Shown here piece by piece: positions 1 to 8,092 of a stretch of DNA of 39,989 nucleotides. The translations under genes and the position numbers were made by a program. The notes below the pieces were generated by a model. That model had not been told where the DNA came from, made no database searches, and saw only the letters and a list, made by a program, of their open reading frames with translations. The first letter of the stretch is position 1. Each line of letters begins with the position of its first letter. The stretch is from Klebsiella spallanzanii (GTDB lineage: Bacteria; Pseudomonadota; Gammaproteobacteria; Enterobacterales; Enterobacteriaceae): positions 1 to 39,989 of the forward strand of contig NZ_CABGGS010000013.1 of NCBI RefSeq assembly GCF_902158555.1, given 5' to 3'.

Positions 1-54
1 GTGTTAGGCCTGCCGCCAGCGTTCAATCTGAGCCATGATCAAACTCTTCAATTT
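1..54 (-). rRNA. rrs: 16S ribosomal RNA, 5' end only
   Basis: Read on the minus strand, the sequence begins AAATTGAAGAGTTTGATC and continues into the universally conserved 16S start (the 27F primer region, then GAACGCTGGCGGCAGGCC). The mature 5' end is therefore about position 54 and the gene runs off the left edge. The neighbouring divergent purHD marks the operon as the counterpart of E. coli rrnE. Confidence 0.97.
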
Positions 55-187
55 AAGTTTGATGCTCGTAGAATTAAACTTCGTAATGAATTACGTGTTC
101 ACTCTTTGAGACTTGGTATTCATTTTTCGTCCGAGGACGTTAAGAATCCATGTCACTTTGAGTGCCCACACAGATTGTCTGATAAAT

Positions 188-199
188 TGTTAAAGAGCA
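188..199 (-). promoter_or_regulatory. rrn leader boxA antitermination site
   Basis: The minus strand reads TGCTCTTTAACA, the enterobacterial rrn boxA bound by NusB/S10 for rRNA antitermination. It lies between P2 and the 16S start, as in E. coli rrn leaders. Confidence 0.9.
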
Positions 200-237
200 G
201 TTGCGACGCGCTTTAGCGCTCTGTCGCGAGGTGGCGT

Positions 238-265
238 ATATTACGCCTTCCTCTTTCAGAGTCAA
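238..265 (-). promoter_or_regulatory. rrn P2 promoter
   Basis: On the minus strand a -35 TTGACT (260-265) and a -10 TAATAT (238-243) are separated by 16 bp. This is the layout of E. coli rrn P2 promoters. Confidence 0.88.
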
Positions 266-308
266 CCGTTTATTTTCAGGTTTTTCTCTTCAACCAACCG
301 GCTGTTTG

Positions 309-324
309 TGTGAAGTGATTCACA
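309..324. promoter_or_regulatory. Perfect CRP consensus palindrome between rrn P1 and P2
   Basis: The sequence is TGTGA-N6-TCACA with both half-sites exact. It sits downstream of the P1 start and about 85 bp upstream of the inferred P2 start. The match is direct; any function in rRNA transcription is inference. Confidence 0.6.
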
Positions 325-346
325 TCTGCCGTGTCGATGGAGGCGC

Positions 347-374
347 ATTATAGGGAGTTCCCGAGCATCCGCAA
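347..374 (-). promoter_or_regulatory. rrn P1 promoter
   Basis: On the minus strand a -35 TTGCGG (369-374), a 16-bp spacer and a perfect -10 TATAAT (347-352) are followed by a GC-rich discriminator (GCGCC). The 16-bp spacing and GC-rich start are the hallmarks of growth-rate and ppGpp-controlled rrn P1 promoters. Fis and UP-element sequences are expected beyond 374 but were not individually resolved. Confidence 0.9.
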
Positions 375-450
375 TAGTTAAATTGCAGAAAAATGACTGA
401 CTGCTGCATTCCCCAGCAAAACCCCGCTTTATACCCTGTTACACACAGAA

Positions 451-459
451 TTATCCACA
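451..459 (+). promoter_or_regulatory. DnaA box (perfect consensus match)
   Basis: TTATCCACA matches the high-affinity DnaA box consensus exactly. It lies in the rrn-purH intergenic region, upstream of both P1 and the purH promoter. A single 9-mer can occur by chance, so function is uncertain. Confidence 0.45.
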
Positions 460-555
460 GACCGTGAGCAATTACCTTCTATCGAGGCCATCTTGCTCCT
501 CTATATAAGCAGCAATTCAGGGCAAAAAGGAGAAAGATAAAAATTCGCGAGCGTT

Positions 556-577
556 GCGCAAACGTTTTCGTTACAAT
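556..577 (+). promoter_or_regulatory. PurR operator and purH promoter region
   Basis: Positions 556-571 read GCGCAAACGTTTTCGT, a near-perfect PurR box (consensus ACGCAAACGTTTTCNT). A -10-like TACAAT at 572-577 directly abuts it. PurR with hypoxanthine or guanine would block polymerase here and repress purHD. The -35 is poorly matched and was not assigned. Confidence 0.85.
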
Positions 578-608
578 GCCGCGCTATAACAAGGACGCCC
601 GGTTGGGT

Positions 609-646
609 GCGTTAGGTGAGTTTTTAGGCAAAAGCTCACCTAACGC
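609..646 (+). repeat. Long hairpin in the purH leader
   Basis: GCGTTAGGTGAG (609-620) is followed by its exact reverse complement (635-646). The inner bases extend pairing through one G-T wobble and four A-T pairs to a 4-nt loop at 626-629, giving a stem of about 17 bp. No U-run follows, so it is not a standard intrinsic terminator. It falls in the 5' UTR between the PurR-controlled promoter and the start codon. Confidence 0.8.
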
Positions 647-681
647 TCTCTGTAATATTCAAATCCTGGGGATTTAATACC

Positions 682-2271
682 ATGCAACAACGTCGTCCAG
701 TCCGCCGCGCTCTGCTCAGTGTTTCTGACAAGGCCGGTATCGTCGAATTCGCGCAGGCGCTTTCCGCTCGTGGTGTCGAGCTACTGTCTACGGGTGGTAC
801 CGCACGCCTGCTGGCTGAGAAAGGTCTGCCGGTAACCGAAGTCTCTGACTACACCGGTTTCCCGGAAATGATGGATGGACGCGTGAAGACCCTGCATCCG
901 AAAGTTCACGGTGGCATTCTCGGTCGTCGCGGTCAGGATGACGGCATTATGGCGCAACATGATATCGCGCCTATTGATATGGTGGTCGTTAACCTCTATC
1001 CGTTTGCTCAAACCGTTGCCCGTGAGGGTTGCTCGCTGGAAGATGCCGTAGAGAATATTGATATCGGCGGTCCGACCATGGTTCGCTCAGCGGCAAAGAA
1101 CCATAAAGACGTCGCCATCGTGGTAAAGAGCAGCGACTACGATGCCATCATTAAAGAGATAGATGCTAATGAAGGCTCCCTAACCCTCGACACCCGCTTC
1201 GACCTCGCCATTAAAGCCTTCGAACACACCGCCGCCTACGACAGCATGATTGCCAACTACTTCGGCACCATGGTTCCGGCCTATCACGGCGAAAGCAAAG
1301 AGGCCGCCGGTCGCTTCCCGCGTACGCTGAACCTGAACTTCATTAAGAAGCAGGATATGCGCTACGGCGAGAACAGCCACCAGCAGGCCGCCTTCTATAT
1401 AGAAGAAGAAGTCAAAGAAGCTTCCGTGGCTACCGCACAGCAGGTTCAGGGTAAGGCCCTCTCCTATAACAACATTGCCGACACCGATGCCGCGCTGGAA
1501 TGCGTCAAAGAATTCAGCGAGCCGGCCTGCGTTATTGTGAAGCACGCTAACCCATGCGGCGTGGCGGTAAGTACCTCTATTCTCGACGCTTATGACCGCG
1601 CCTATAAAACCGACCCGACCTCTGCGTTCGGCGGCATCATCGCCTTTAACCGCGAGCTGGATGCTGAAACCGCGCAGGCCATCATCTCCCGCCAGTTTGT
1701 TGAAGTGATCATCGCCCCATCTGCGACTGAAGAAGCACTGAAGATTACAGCTGCCAAACAGAACGTGCGCGTGCTGACCTGCGGCCAGTGGGCTGAGCGT
1801 GTACCGGGTCTGGATTTCAAACGCGTTAACGGCGGCCTGCTGGTTCAGGATCGCGACCTGGGTATGGTCACCGAAGGTGAACTGCGCGTGGTCTCTAAAC
1901 GCCAGCCGACCGAGCAGGAGCTGCGCGATGCGCTGTTCTGCTGGAAAGTCGCAAAATTCGTTAAATCCAACGCTATTGTCTACGCCAAAGAGAATATGAC
2001 CATCGGGATAGGCGCAGGCCAGATGAGCCGCGTTTACTCTGCCAAAATCGCGGGCATTAAAGCCGGTGATGAGGGCCTGGAAGTGAAAGGTTCCGCCATG
2101 GCATCCGACGCATTCTTCCCGTTCCGCGATGGCATTGATGCCGCCGCCGCCGTTGGCGTGAGCTGCGTTATCCAGCCTGGTGGTTCTATTCGCGACGAAG
2201 AGGTGATTGCCGCCGCTGACGAGCACGGCATCGCGATGATCTTCACCGACATGCGCCACTTCCGCCATTAA
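682..2271 (+). CDS. purH: Bifunctional AICAR formyltransferase / IMP cyclohydrolase
   Basis: This enzyme carries out the last two steps of de novo IMP synthesis in the cytosol: 10-formyl-THF-dependent formylation of AICAR, then ring closure of FAICAR to IMP. The 529 residues equal the E. coli length. The N-terminal MGS-like cyclohydrolase domain (about 1-150, starting [13 protein letters not shown]) precedes the transformylase domain. The latter carries KHANPCG at 287-293, whose Lys-His pair is catalytic in the family. The start is ATG at 682, with GGGG about 10 nt upstream partly inside a small inverted repeat. It is first in the purHD operon, with 15 bp to purD, behind a PurR box. The assignment is secure. 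Confidence 0.98.
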   Translation: MQQRRPVRRALLSVSDKAGIVEFAQALSARGVELLSTGGTARLLAEKGLPVTEVSDYTGFPEMMDGRVKTLHPKVHGGILGRRGQDDGIMAQHDIAPIDMVVVNLYPFAQTVAREGCSLEDAVENIDIGGPTMVRSAAKNHKDVAIVVKSSDYDAIIKEIDANEGSLTLDTRFDLAIKAFEHTAAYDSMIANYFGTMVPAYHGESKEAAGRFPRTLNLNFIKKQDMRYGENSHQQAAFYIEEEVKEASVATAQQVQGKALSYNNIADTDAALECVKEFSEPACVIVKHANPCGVAVSTSILDAYDRAYKTDPTSAFGGIIAFNRELDAETAQAIISRQFVEVIIAPSATEEALKITAAKQNVRVLTCGQWAERVPGLDFKRVNGGLLVQDRDLGMVTEGELRVVSKRQPTEQELRDALFCWKVAKFVKSNAIVYAKENMTIGIGAGQMSRVYSAKIAGIKAGDEGLEVKGSAMASDAFFPFRDGIDAAAAVGVSCVIQPGGSIRDEEVIAAADEHGIAMIFTDMRHFRH

Positions 2272-2286
2272 TTCACGGAGCATACG

Positions 2287-3576
2287 ATGAAAGTATTAGT
2301 GATTGGCAACGGCGGGCGCGAGCACGCCCTGGGCTGGAAAGCGGCGCATTCGCCGCTGGTCGATACCGTTTTTGTGGCGCCGGGTAACGCAGGCACCGCG
2401 CTGGAACCCGCGCTGCAAAACGTGGCTATTAGCGTCACCGATATCCCGGCACTGCTGAGCTTTGCCCAGAACGAGAAGATTGACCTGACCATTGTCGGCC
2501 CGGAAGCGCCGCTGGTGATTGGCGTGGTCGATGCGTTCCGCGCCGCTGGCCTGAAGATCTTCGGGCCAACTGAAGGCGCTGCGCAGCTGGAAGGCTCCAA
2601 AGCCTTCACTAAAGATTTCCTCGCCCGTCACCAGATCCCGACGGCGGAATATCAGAACTTCACAGAGATTGAGCCAGCGTTGGCCTATCTGCGTGAGAAA
2701 GGCGCGCCGATCGTTATCAAAGCCGACGGCCTGGCCGCCGGTAAAGGCGTTATCGTGGCGATGACGCTGGAAGAAGCAGAAGCTGCCGTTCACGACATGC
2801 TGGCCGGTAACGCCTTTGGCGACGCGGGACATCGTATCGTGATCGAAGAGTTCCTCGATGGCGAGGAAGCGAGCTTTATCGTGATGGTCGACGGCGAGCA
2901 CGTTCTGCCGATGGCCACCAGCCAGGACCACAAACGCGTGGGCAATGGCGATACCGGCCCGAATACCGGCGGCATGGGGGCTTATTCACCGGCTCCGGTG
3001 GTGACCGATGAAGTTCACCAGCGCACCATGGAACGCATCATCTGGCCAACCGTGAAAGGCATGGCGGCGGAAGGAAACACCTATACCGGCTTCCTGTATG
3101 CCGGTCTGATGATCGACAAACAGGGTAACCCGAAGGTTATCGAGTTCAACTGCCGCTTCGGCGATCCGGAAACCCAGCCGATCATGCTGCGCATGAAATC
3201 GGATCTGGTAGAGCTGTGCCTGGCCGCCTGCGACGGCAAACTGGACGAGAAAACCTCCGAGTGGGACGAACGCGCCTCGCTGGGCGTGGTGATTGCCGCG
3301 GGCGGTTATCCGGGCAATTACAATACTGGCGATGAGATCCACGGCCTGCCGCTGGAAGACGCGGCTGACGGTAAGGTTTTCCACGCCGGAACTAAACTCG
3401 CTGATGACAACCGCGTGTTGACCAGCGGCGGCCGCGTACTGTGCGCCACCGCGCTGGGCAACACCGTTGCCGAGGCGCAGAAGCGCGCTTACGCTCTGAT
3501 GACCGATATTCGCTGGGATGGCAGCTTCAGCCGTAATGATATCGGCTGGCGCGCCATTGAACGCGAGCAGAATTAA
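2287..3576 (+). CDS. purD: Phosphoribosylamine–glycine ligase (GAR synthetase)
   Basis: The enzyme joins 5-phosphoribosylamine and glycine with ATP to give GAR, the second step of purine synthesis. It has 429 residues, the normal length. An N-terminal GNGGREHA loop (7-14), the ATP-grasp nucleotide segment KADGLAAGKGV from residue 145, and the metal-binding stretch EFNCRFGDPETQ from 286 are intact. ATG is preceded by CACGGAG. It is co-transcribed with purH. Its TAA stop overlaps the stop of convergent zraR within a shared TTAA, leaving no room for a separate terminator. Confidence 0.98.
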   Translation: MKVLVIGNGGREHALGWKAAHSPLVDTVFVAPGNAGTALEPALQNVAISVTDIPALLSFAQNEKIDLTIVGPEAPLVIGVVDAFRAAGLKIFGPTEGAAQLEGSKAFTKDFLARHQIPTAEYQNFTEIEPALAYLREKGAPIVIKADGLAAGKGVIVAMTLEEAEAAVHDMLAGNAFGDAGHRIVIEEFLDGEEASFIVMVDGEHVLPMATSQDHKRVGNGDTGPNTGGMGAYSPAPVVTDEVHQRTMERIIWPTVKGMAAEGNTYTGFLYAGLMIDKQGNPKVIEFNCRFGDPETQPIMLRMKSDLVELCLAACDGKLDEKTSEWDERASLGVVIAAGGYPGNYNTGDEIHGLPLEDAADGKVFHAGTKLADDNRVLTSGGRVLCATALGNTVAEAQKRAYALMTDIRWDGSFSRNDIGWRAIEREQN

Positions 3577-4904
3577 CGGCTAAGCTTTGCCAGCAACGTT
3601 TTGCGCGTAATGCCCAACTGACGGGCGGCTTCAGTTTTGTTGCCGCCCGTTTTTTCGAGCGCCGCAAGGATTGCTTCTTTTTCTACTTCCACCAGCGGCT
3701 GAATCACATCATCACCGAGCAACATATCCGGTACCGGTGTACCGGCAATTGCCAGCGGCAGTTCGCGTTCAGAAATATACTCCCCCGTCAGCAGTACCAC
3801 CGCCCGCTCTACCGCGTTTTCCAGCTCACGAATATTACCCGGCCAGTCGTAATGGATCAGTAAATCCATCGCCTGCGGCGTGAAACCCTGCACCGCTTTG
3901 CGATTACGTTCGGCATAGCGTTGCAGGAAATAGTGAGCAAGCTGGGGAATATCTTCCCGGCGCTGGCGCAGCGGCGGCATATCGATAGCCACCACGTTCA
4001 GGCGATAGTAGAGATCCTGGCGAAAACGCCCCGCGCTAACTTCTTCGGCAAGGTCACGATGGGTGGCGGCAATCAGCCGCACATCGACCGAAAGGGTTTG
4101 ATTGCTGCCCACGCGCTGCACTTCGCGTTCCTGTATTGCACGCAGCAACCGTACCTGCATCAGCGGTGTGATATCACCAATTTCATCCAGAAATAACGTG
4201 CCGCCGTCCGCTTCAACAAAACGCCCTTCCCGCCGTCGATCCGCGCCGGTAAACGCCCCTTTCTCGTGGCCGAACAGTTCAGACTCCAGCAAAGACTCAT
4301 TGAGCGCCGCACAGTTCAGCGTCACCAGCGGCTTATCGCGTCGTGCGCTGCTGGCGTGCAGCGCACGCGCCACCAGTTCTTTTCCGGTTCCCGACTCGCC
4401 GTGAATTAATACCGTCGCATCGGAGGGCGCAACCAGCGCAATATTGTTCAACAGCGCCTGCATCGCCGGGCTATCGCCAACCATGCCAAACTGGACGGCA
4501 GGAGTACCTGCTACGGGATAATCGCTCGAGCGCGTATGCACCAGCGCCTGAGACAGCGTCTGTTGCAGCTTGTCGAAGTCCAGCGGCTTGATGAGGTAGT
4601 CCAGCGCACCGGATTTCAGCGCTTCCACCGCCGTATCGACGCTGGAGTATGCGGTCATGATCAGTACCGGAATCGACGGATTCCAGGACTTTATCTCTTT
4701 AAGCGTTTCAATGCCGTCCATCTCCGCCATGCGGATATCGCAAAGCACCAGATCAAACACTCGCTGGCGTACCTGCTCCAGCGCCTGCACACCGTTATGG
4801 GCCAGCACAACCTGATATCCCCAACCCCGTAACAACGCCTGTAAGATAGTGCAGTGACTAATATCATCGTCCACCACCAGAATATCGGCCTGCTCGCCTC
4901 TCAT
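3573..4904 (-). CDS. zraR: Sigma-54-dependent response regulator ZraR (HydG)
   Basis: This NtrC-type activator is phosphorylated by ZraS and drives sigma-54 transcription of zraP and zraSR in zinc/envelope stress. Its 443 residues comprise three parts. The receiver has D12/D13, phospho-acceptor D56, T84 and K106. The AAA+ domain has Walker A GESGTGKE 169-176, sigma-54 contact loop GAFTGA 216-221 and Walker B DEIGD 240-244. A C-terminal Fis-type helix-turn-helix contains NKTEAARQLGITRKTLLAKL. ATG overlaps the zraS stop as ATGA, so the two are translationally coupled. All functional motifs are complete. The 3' end meets purD stop-to-stop. Confidence 0.96.
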   Translation of the reverse strand: MRGEQADILVVDDDISHCTILQALLRGWGYQVVLAHNGVQALEQVRQRVFDLVLCDIRMAEMDGIETLKEIKSWNPSIPVLIMTAYSSVDTAVEALKSGALDYLIKPLDFDKLQQTLSQALVHTRSSDYPVAGTPAVQFGMVGDSPAMQALLNNIALVAPSDATVLIHGESGTGKELVARALHASSARRDKPLVTLNCAALNESLLESELFGHEKGAFTGADRRREGRFVEADGGTLFLDEIGDITPLMQVRLLRAIQEREVQRVGSNQTLSVDVRLIAATHRDLAEEVSAGRFRQDLYYRLNVVAIDMPPLRQRREDIPQLAHYFLQRYAERNRKAVQGFTPQAMDLLIHYDWPGNIRELENAVERAVVLLTGEYISERELPLAIAGTPVPDMLLGDDVIQPLVEVEKEAILAALEKTGGNKTEAARQLGITRKTLLAKLSR

Positions 4905-6292
4905 CCTTGTTCATCCTTCTGTTGCCCGTTAACCGGCAGATAGAGAGTAAATAGTGCCCCCTTGCCGGGAGTGCTCTCGGCGTGAATCGCCCCGCCGTGC
5001 TGCTCAACGATGTTCTGCACCACTGCCAGGCCCAGTCCGGTGCCGTCGGCCTTGGTCGTGAAGTACGGGGTGAAAATGGCCTGTAACTGCTCCACCGTCA
5101 TCCCCTTGCCGCTGTCCGCAATGCTCACCTTTACTCGCCCGTCGCCGCATTCACTCGCTGCCACCGTAATCACGCCATCTCGGCCAATAGCATGGATAGC
5201 ATTAAGATAGAGATTCAGCAGCACCTGGTTCAAACGATCCGGATCGGCCTGGATGCGGCATAGCGTAGGCTGTGGGGTAAACTGAAGCATTATCGCCCGG
5301 CTAGCGGCATCCTGGCTAACCAGTTGAAGCGAATGAGTAATCACTTCATTCAGATTGACCGATTGCCAGGTTAAATGCGCCGGACGTACCAGCTCAAGCA
5401 GCTCGCTGACGACCCTGTTCAGACGATCGGCTTCTTTCGCCATCACCTGAGCTAACTGATGCGCTTCACCATCAGGTGGGGTACGTTCAACAAAATACTT
5501 TGCCAGCCCTTTAATGGATGACAGCGGGTTACGAATTTCATGTGCCACGCCCGCAGCAAGATGCCCGATCGCCAGCAGCTTTTCTTTACGCGCCGTCGCC
5601 TCCTGCAGTTGCTTACGTGAGCGCTGATAGCGGCGGAACCAGAACTGCGCCAGCACCGTTGCCGCCATCACTACGCCTGCCGCGCAAAGCATGATGACCA
5701 TATTCCTCAGGCCACGAGCATTGTCGGCATCCAGTTCACGCGTATCAAAGGCAATAAAAATAACCTGCGGCGCTTGAGTACGCAGATCGGCAGATTCGCG
5801 ACGCATCATCATACGCATATGATGCCCGCCTCCGCCGCTAAGCGGGCGAAATTGACGATAAATCTCCAGCGCGGGCTCCGGCTGTCCCAGCCGCCGCCAA
5901 CGCTCCTTGCTATCAATATTCAGCTCACGCATCGTATTGGTGGAATAGAGCAACTCACCGACCCGCTGCGGATCGCTATGGGCGATAATTTTGCCACTCT
6001 CATCCGTCACCGCAAACCACAACACTCCAGGCTGCAAGGCCATCTCTTCCAGCAGCGCCTGAAGCTGGGCATGATGCATACGCATTCCCATACCCACGCG
6101 GGTTCCGGACTCCAGGGCACGAATCAACACGCTGCCCTTTTCCTGGATTGTCTGGCGCGCAGCTTCATTTTCACGGCCATAGTCGCGCACAATTAACGCG
6201 GAAAACAGGCACACCAGCAGCAAGATAAGGCCAGTTAATAGCCAGCTCAGCCCAACAGCGACGGTATCCTTTGACAACCGCATCACGTTCAT
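4901..6292 (-). CDS. zraS: Two-component sensor histidine kinase ZraS (HydH)
   Basis: Inner-membrane kinase partner of ZraR. I prefer the ATG at 6292 (463 residues) because GGGAG lies 6 nt upstream and the length matches E. coli; an in-frame ATG at 6319 has only a weak ribosome site. One membrane segment lies near residues 14-37, followed by a periplasmic sensor domain with several HH and MM residues (MRMHHAQ, GGGHHMRMMMRR). A second segment (MVIMLCAAGVVMAATVLA) leads to the dimerisation box AHEIRNPLSSIKG with phospho-His 251. The ATPase domain has N box NLYLNAIHA, DSGKG and GTGLGLAVV. It is transcribed from a sigma-54 promoter at 6327-6342. Confidence 0.95.
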   Translation of the reverse strand: MNVMRLSKDTVAVGLSWLLTGLILLLVCLFSALIVRDYGRENEAARQTIQEKGSVLIRALESGTRVGMGMRMHHAQLQALLEEMALQPGVLWFAVTDESGKIIAHSDPQRVGELLYSTNTMRELNIDSKERWRRLGQPEPALEIYRQFRPLSGGGGHHMRMMMRRESADLRTQAPQVIFIAFDTRELDADNARGLRNMVIMLCAAGVVMAATVLAQFWFRRYQRSRKQLQEATARKEKLLAIGHLAAGVAHEIRNPLSSIKGLAKYFVERTPPDGEAHQLAQVMAKEADRLNRVVSELLELVRPAHLTWQSVNLNEVITHSLQLVSQDAASRAIMLQFTPQPTLCRIQADPDRLNQVLLNLYLNAIHAIGRDGVITVAASECGDGRVKVSIADSGKGMTVEQLQAIFTPYFTTKADGTGLGLAVVQNIVEQHGGAIHAESTPGKGALFTLYLPVNGQQKDEQG

Positions 6293-6326
6293 TGCGAACT
6301 CCCTTTGTTCAGACTCCATGTATCCC

Positions 6327-6342
6327 AGCAGAAATCATGCCA
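6327..6342 (-). promoter_or_regulatory. Sigma-54 promoter for zraSR
   Basis: The minus strand reads TGGCATGATTTCTGCT. The -24 GG and -12 GC are separated by exactly 10 bp, the spacing required by sigma-54. It lies 34 bp upstream of the preferred zraS start. Confidence 0.8.
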
Positions 6343-6392
6343 TTTTTCCTCCCCGCCTAACCTCTCTTCAGACATAAACCGGGAAGGAGATC

Positions 6393-6439
6393 GAGTAAAA
6401 ATGACCCGCGGCGCGCTTTACAGCGAGTCATTTTTACTC
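6393..6439. promoter_or_regulatory. Paired ZraR-type upstream activator sites
   Basis: GAGTAAAAATGAC at 6393-6405 is repeated in exact inverted form at 6427-6439, with 21 bp between the arms. Each arm continues into a CYCGC-like extension. The arrangement sits midway between the two divergent sigma-54 promoters and agrees with the ZraR site I recall from E. coli. Confidence 0.85.
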
Positions 6440-6492
6440 ACTGTCATCTGCTGATGGCCCAGAACACCCTATATCCTGTGGCATTTCCATCC

Positions 6493-6508
6493 TGGCACGG
6501 AAGATGCA
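6493..6508 (+). promoter_or_regulatory. Sigma-54 promoter for zraP
   Basis: TGGCACGGAAGATGCA has a consensus -24 TGGCACG. The -12 GC is 10 bp from the GG. It lies 35 bp upstream of the zraP start codon and faces away from the zraSR promoter. Confidence 0.87.
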
Positions 6509-6543
6509 AATCAGTAAGTAACCATAACCCAGGAGAATAAACC

Positions 6544-6978
6544 ATGAAACGGAACAAAGAACTGACTCTGACACTCATTACTCTCGCCGCACTGACCTTT
6601 GGCAGCAGCTCAGCATTGGCCAGGCACCACTGGAATAACGGCAACGGAATGGGCCCGCAGGGCTATAGTCAGCTGACCACCGAACAGCAGGCCACAGCCC
6701 AGAAGCTACATAACGATTTCTATGAGCAAACCCGTGCTCTACGGCAACAACTCACCTCAAAACGCTACGAATACAATGCGTTGTTAACTGCGGATAAACC
6801 GGACAGTACAAAAATTGAATCCGTTGCCCAGGAAATGGAAGCTCTCGGTCAGAAGCTGACCCAGCAGCGGGTTAAATTCGATCTCGCCCTGGCACAGGCG
6901 GGTATTCCTCGCGGAGAGGGAATGGGACGTGGAAACTGTGGCGGAGGACGCGGTCATATGGGAATGAACCACTGGTAA
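6544..6978 (+). CDS. zraP: Periplasmic zinc-responsive chaperone ZraP
   Basis: ZraP is a small Zn-binding periplasmic protein of the CpxP/Spy-like group that modulates ZraS and has chaperone activity. The 144-residue product starts with a clear signal peptide (charged MKRNK, hydrophobic core, cleavage after ALA at residue 26). The mature N-terminus begins RHHW. The middle is a Q/E/K-rich helical region (about 45-115). The tail is Gly/His/Met-rich with one Cys (GNCGGGRGHMGMNHW), a plausible metal site. AGGAGA precedes ATG. It is driven by its own sigma-54 promoter and ends 3 bp from the convergent yjaH stop. Confidence 0.95.
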   Translation: MKRNKELTLTLITLAALTFGSSSALARHHWNNGNGMGPQGYSQLTTEQQATAQKLHNDFYEQTRALRQQLTSKRYEYNALLTADKPDSTKIESVAQEMEALGQKLTQQRVKFDLALAQAGIPRGEGMGRGNCGGGRGHMGMNHW

Positions 6979-6981
6979 GGC

Positions 6982-7680
6982 TCAGAAACTTTTCTCGGTT
7001 GGCTGCCAGGTGCAGAAGTCTTCATTTGCCACCAGCAGCAGCTGAGACCCTTCCGGCGCCTCCAGCCACGCTACGCTCACCTCAACGGTTGAGTGATTCT
7101 GTCGGCGTTCAATATGGGCCAGCGCCCGCGCATCGAGGTCAGGCTTCACGGTCTGACCTTCGCAGGTCGTTACCGTCTGGTTAGCATGCCAGCGCCCCTG
7201 GCGTAGCATAACCCGCCCCTGACGCAAGGCATCGCTGGTCTGGCGAATTTGCTCCGCACGGTAGCGGTATAGCGCGACCTGATCGCTGGAAAGTTGCTGC
7301 TTCTGCCCATCGATTTCACGCTGCATGAAGCTGAGCTCGCCCTGTGCATCAAAGCGGGCGCGAATATGTTCCGGGGGTTTGCCGTAGACGTTGAGTTCAA
7401 TTAGCGCAAGCTGACCATCCTGCCAGCGGTACTCGCTGGTCGAGGTATTGCCATGACGCCACGGACTGAATGCGGCAAGGAGATGGACCTCACCGGAGGA
7501 ATCTTTACGCCAGATCCGCATCGCTCCCTGGTTATCCGCATATCCGCTAGCAGTAAACGGCGGGAGAGAAGAATCATGGCTGCAGGCAGTGAGCAGCAAT
7601 ACGCCTACCAGCGCCAGCGTGCGGCGCCAGGTAGACAAAAGGGGCCGACAAGCCCCTTCGATAAAACTGTACACTGCCAC
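6982..7680 (-). CDS. yjaH: YjaH-like putative lipoprotein (DUF1481)
   Basis: Conserved enterobacterial protein of unknown function, 232 residues. After a positively charged segment, a hydrophobic stretch ends in a lipobox LTAC (30-33), so Cys33 is probably lipidated and the protein sits in the envelope. The rest is a soluble domain with conserved-looking polar stretches and no catalytic motif I recognise. The start given is GTG at 7680, 6 bp after the hupA stop; another GTG two codons later is equally possible and the ribosome site is weak. It is probably read through from hupA. The family assignment rests on synteny and length. Confidence 0.85.
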   Translation of the reverse strand: MAVYSFIEGACRPLLSTWRRTLALVGVLLLTACSHDSSLPPFTASGYADNQGAMRIWRKDSSGEVHLLAAFSPWRHGNTSTSEYRWQDGQLALIELNVYGKPPEHIRARFDAQGELSFMQREIDGQKQQLSSDQVALYRYRAEQIRQTSDALRQGRVMLRQGRWHANQTVTTCEGQTVKPDLDARALAHIERRQNHSTVEVSVAWLEAPEGSQLLLVANEDFCTWQPTEKSF

Positions 7681-7686
7681 GCGGTC

Positions 7687-7959
7687 TTACTTAACTGCGT
7701 CTTTCAGAGCTTTACCTGAAACAAATGCCGGTACGTTTGCTGCGGCGATTTTGATTTCATTACCGGTCTGCGGGTTGCGGCCAGTACGCTCAGCGCGGTG
7801 GTTCACTTTGAAGGTACCGAAACCAACCAGTTGAACAGCATCACCTTCTTTCAGAGACTCAGTAATTGCAGCCAGGGTAGATTCCAGGGCAGCCTTCGCC
7901 TGTGCTTTGGACAGGTCAGCTTTGTCCGCAATTACATCAATCAGTTGAGTCTTGTTCAT
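7687..7959 (-). CDS. hupA: DNA-binding protein HU-alpha
   Basis: This 90-residue histone-like nucleoid protein dimerises with itself or HU-beta and bends DNA. The sequence starts [20 protein letters not shown] and has the beta-arm segment [17 protein letters not shown], which includes the intercalating Pro of RNPQTG. It ends ALKDAVK. This is essentially the canonical enterobacterial HU-alpha, distinguished from HU-beta by its N-terminus and by location next to yjaG. AAGGAT precedes ATG. A dedicated promoter is visible at 8071-8100. Confidence 0.99.
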   Translation of the reverse strand: MNKTQLIDVIADKADLSKAQAKAALESTLAAITESLKEGDAVQLVGFGTFKVNHRAERTGRNPQTGNEIKIAAANVPAFVSGKALKDAVK

Positions 7960-8061
7960 AAGTTATCCTTACAATGTGTTTATCGCTTGCTAAGCATCGA
8001 GTGCGACGGAAATGCCTGAAAAGCACTCTCCTGCATACACGCACCGATAGCCACGTTTTTT

Positions 8062-8092
8062 CGCCCCCCAAATGTAGACCAGACGGGGGGCG
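8062..8092. repeat. GC-rich inverted repeat around the hupA -10 element
   Basis: CGCCCCCC (8062-8069) and GGGGGGCG (8085-8092) are perfect complements separated by 15 bp that contain the -10. No T-run follows on the minus strand, so it is not a terminator for yjaG. Confidence 0.75.

Noticed and set aside
1..216. Frame across the 16S 5' end and rrn leader
   Set aside because: The region is rRNA and leader on the other strand.
1180..2283. 367-residue frame antisense to purH
   Set aside because: Shadow of purH, with no ribosome site or family resemblance.
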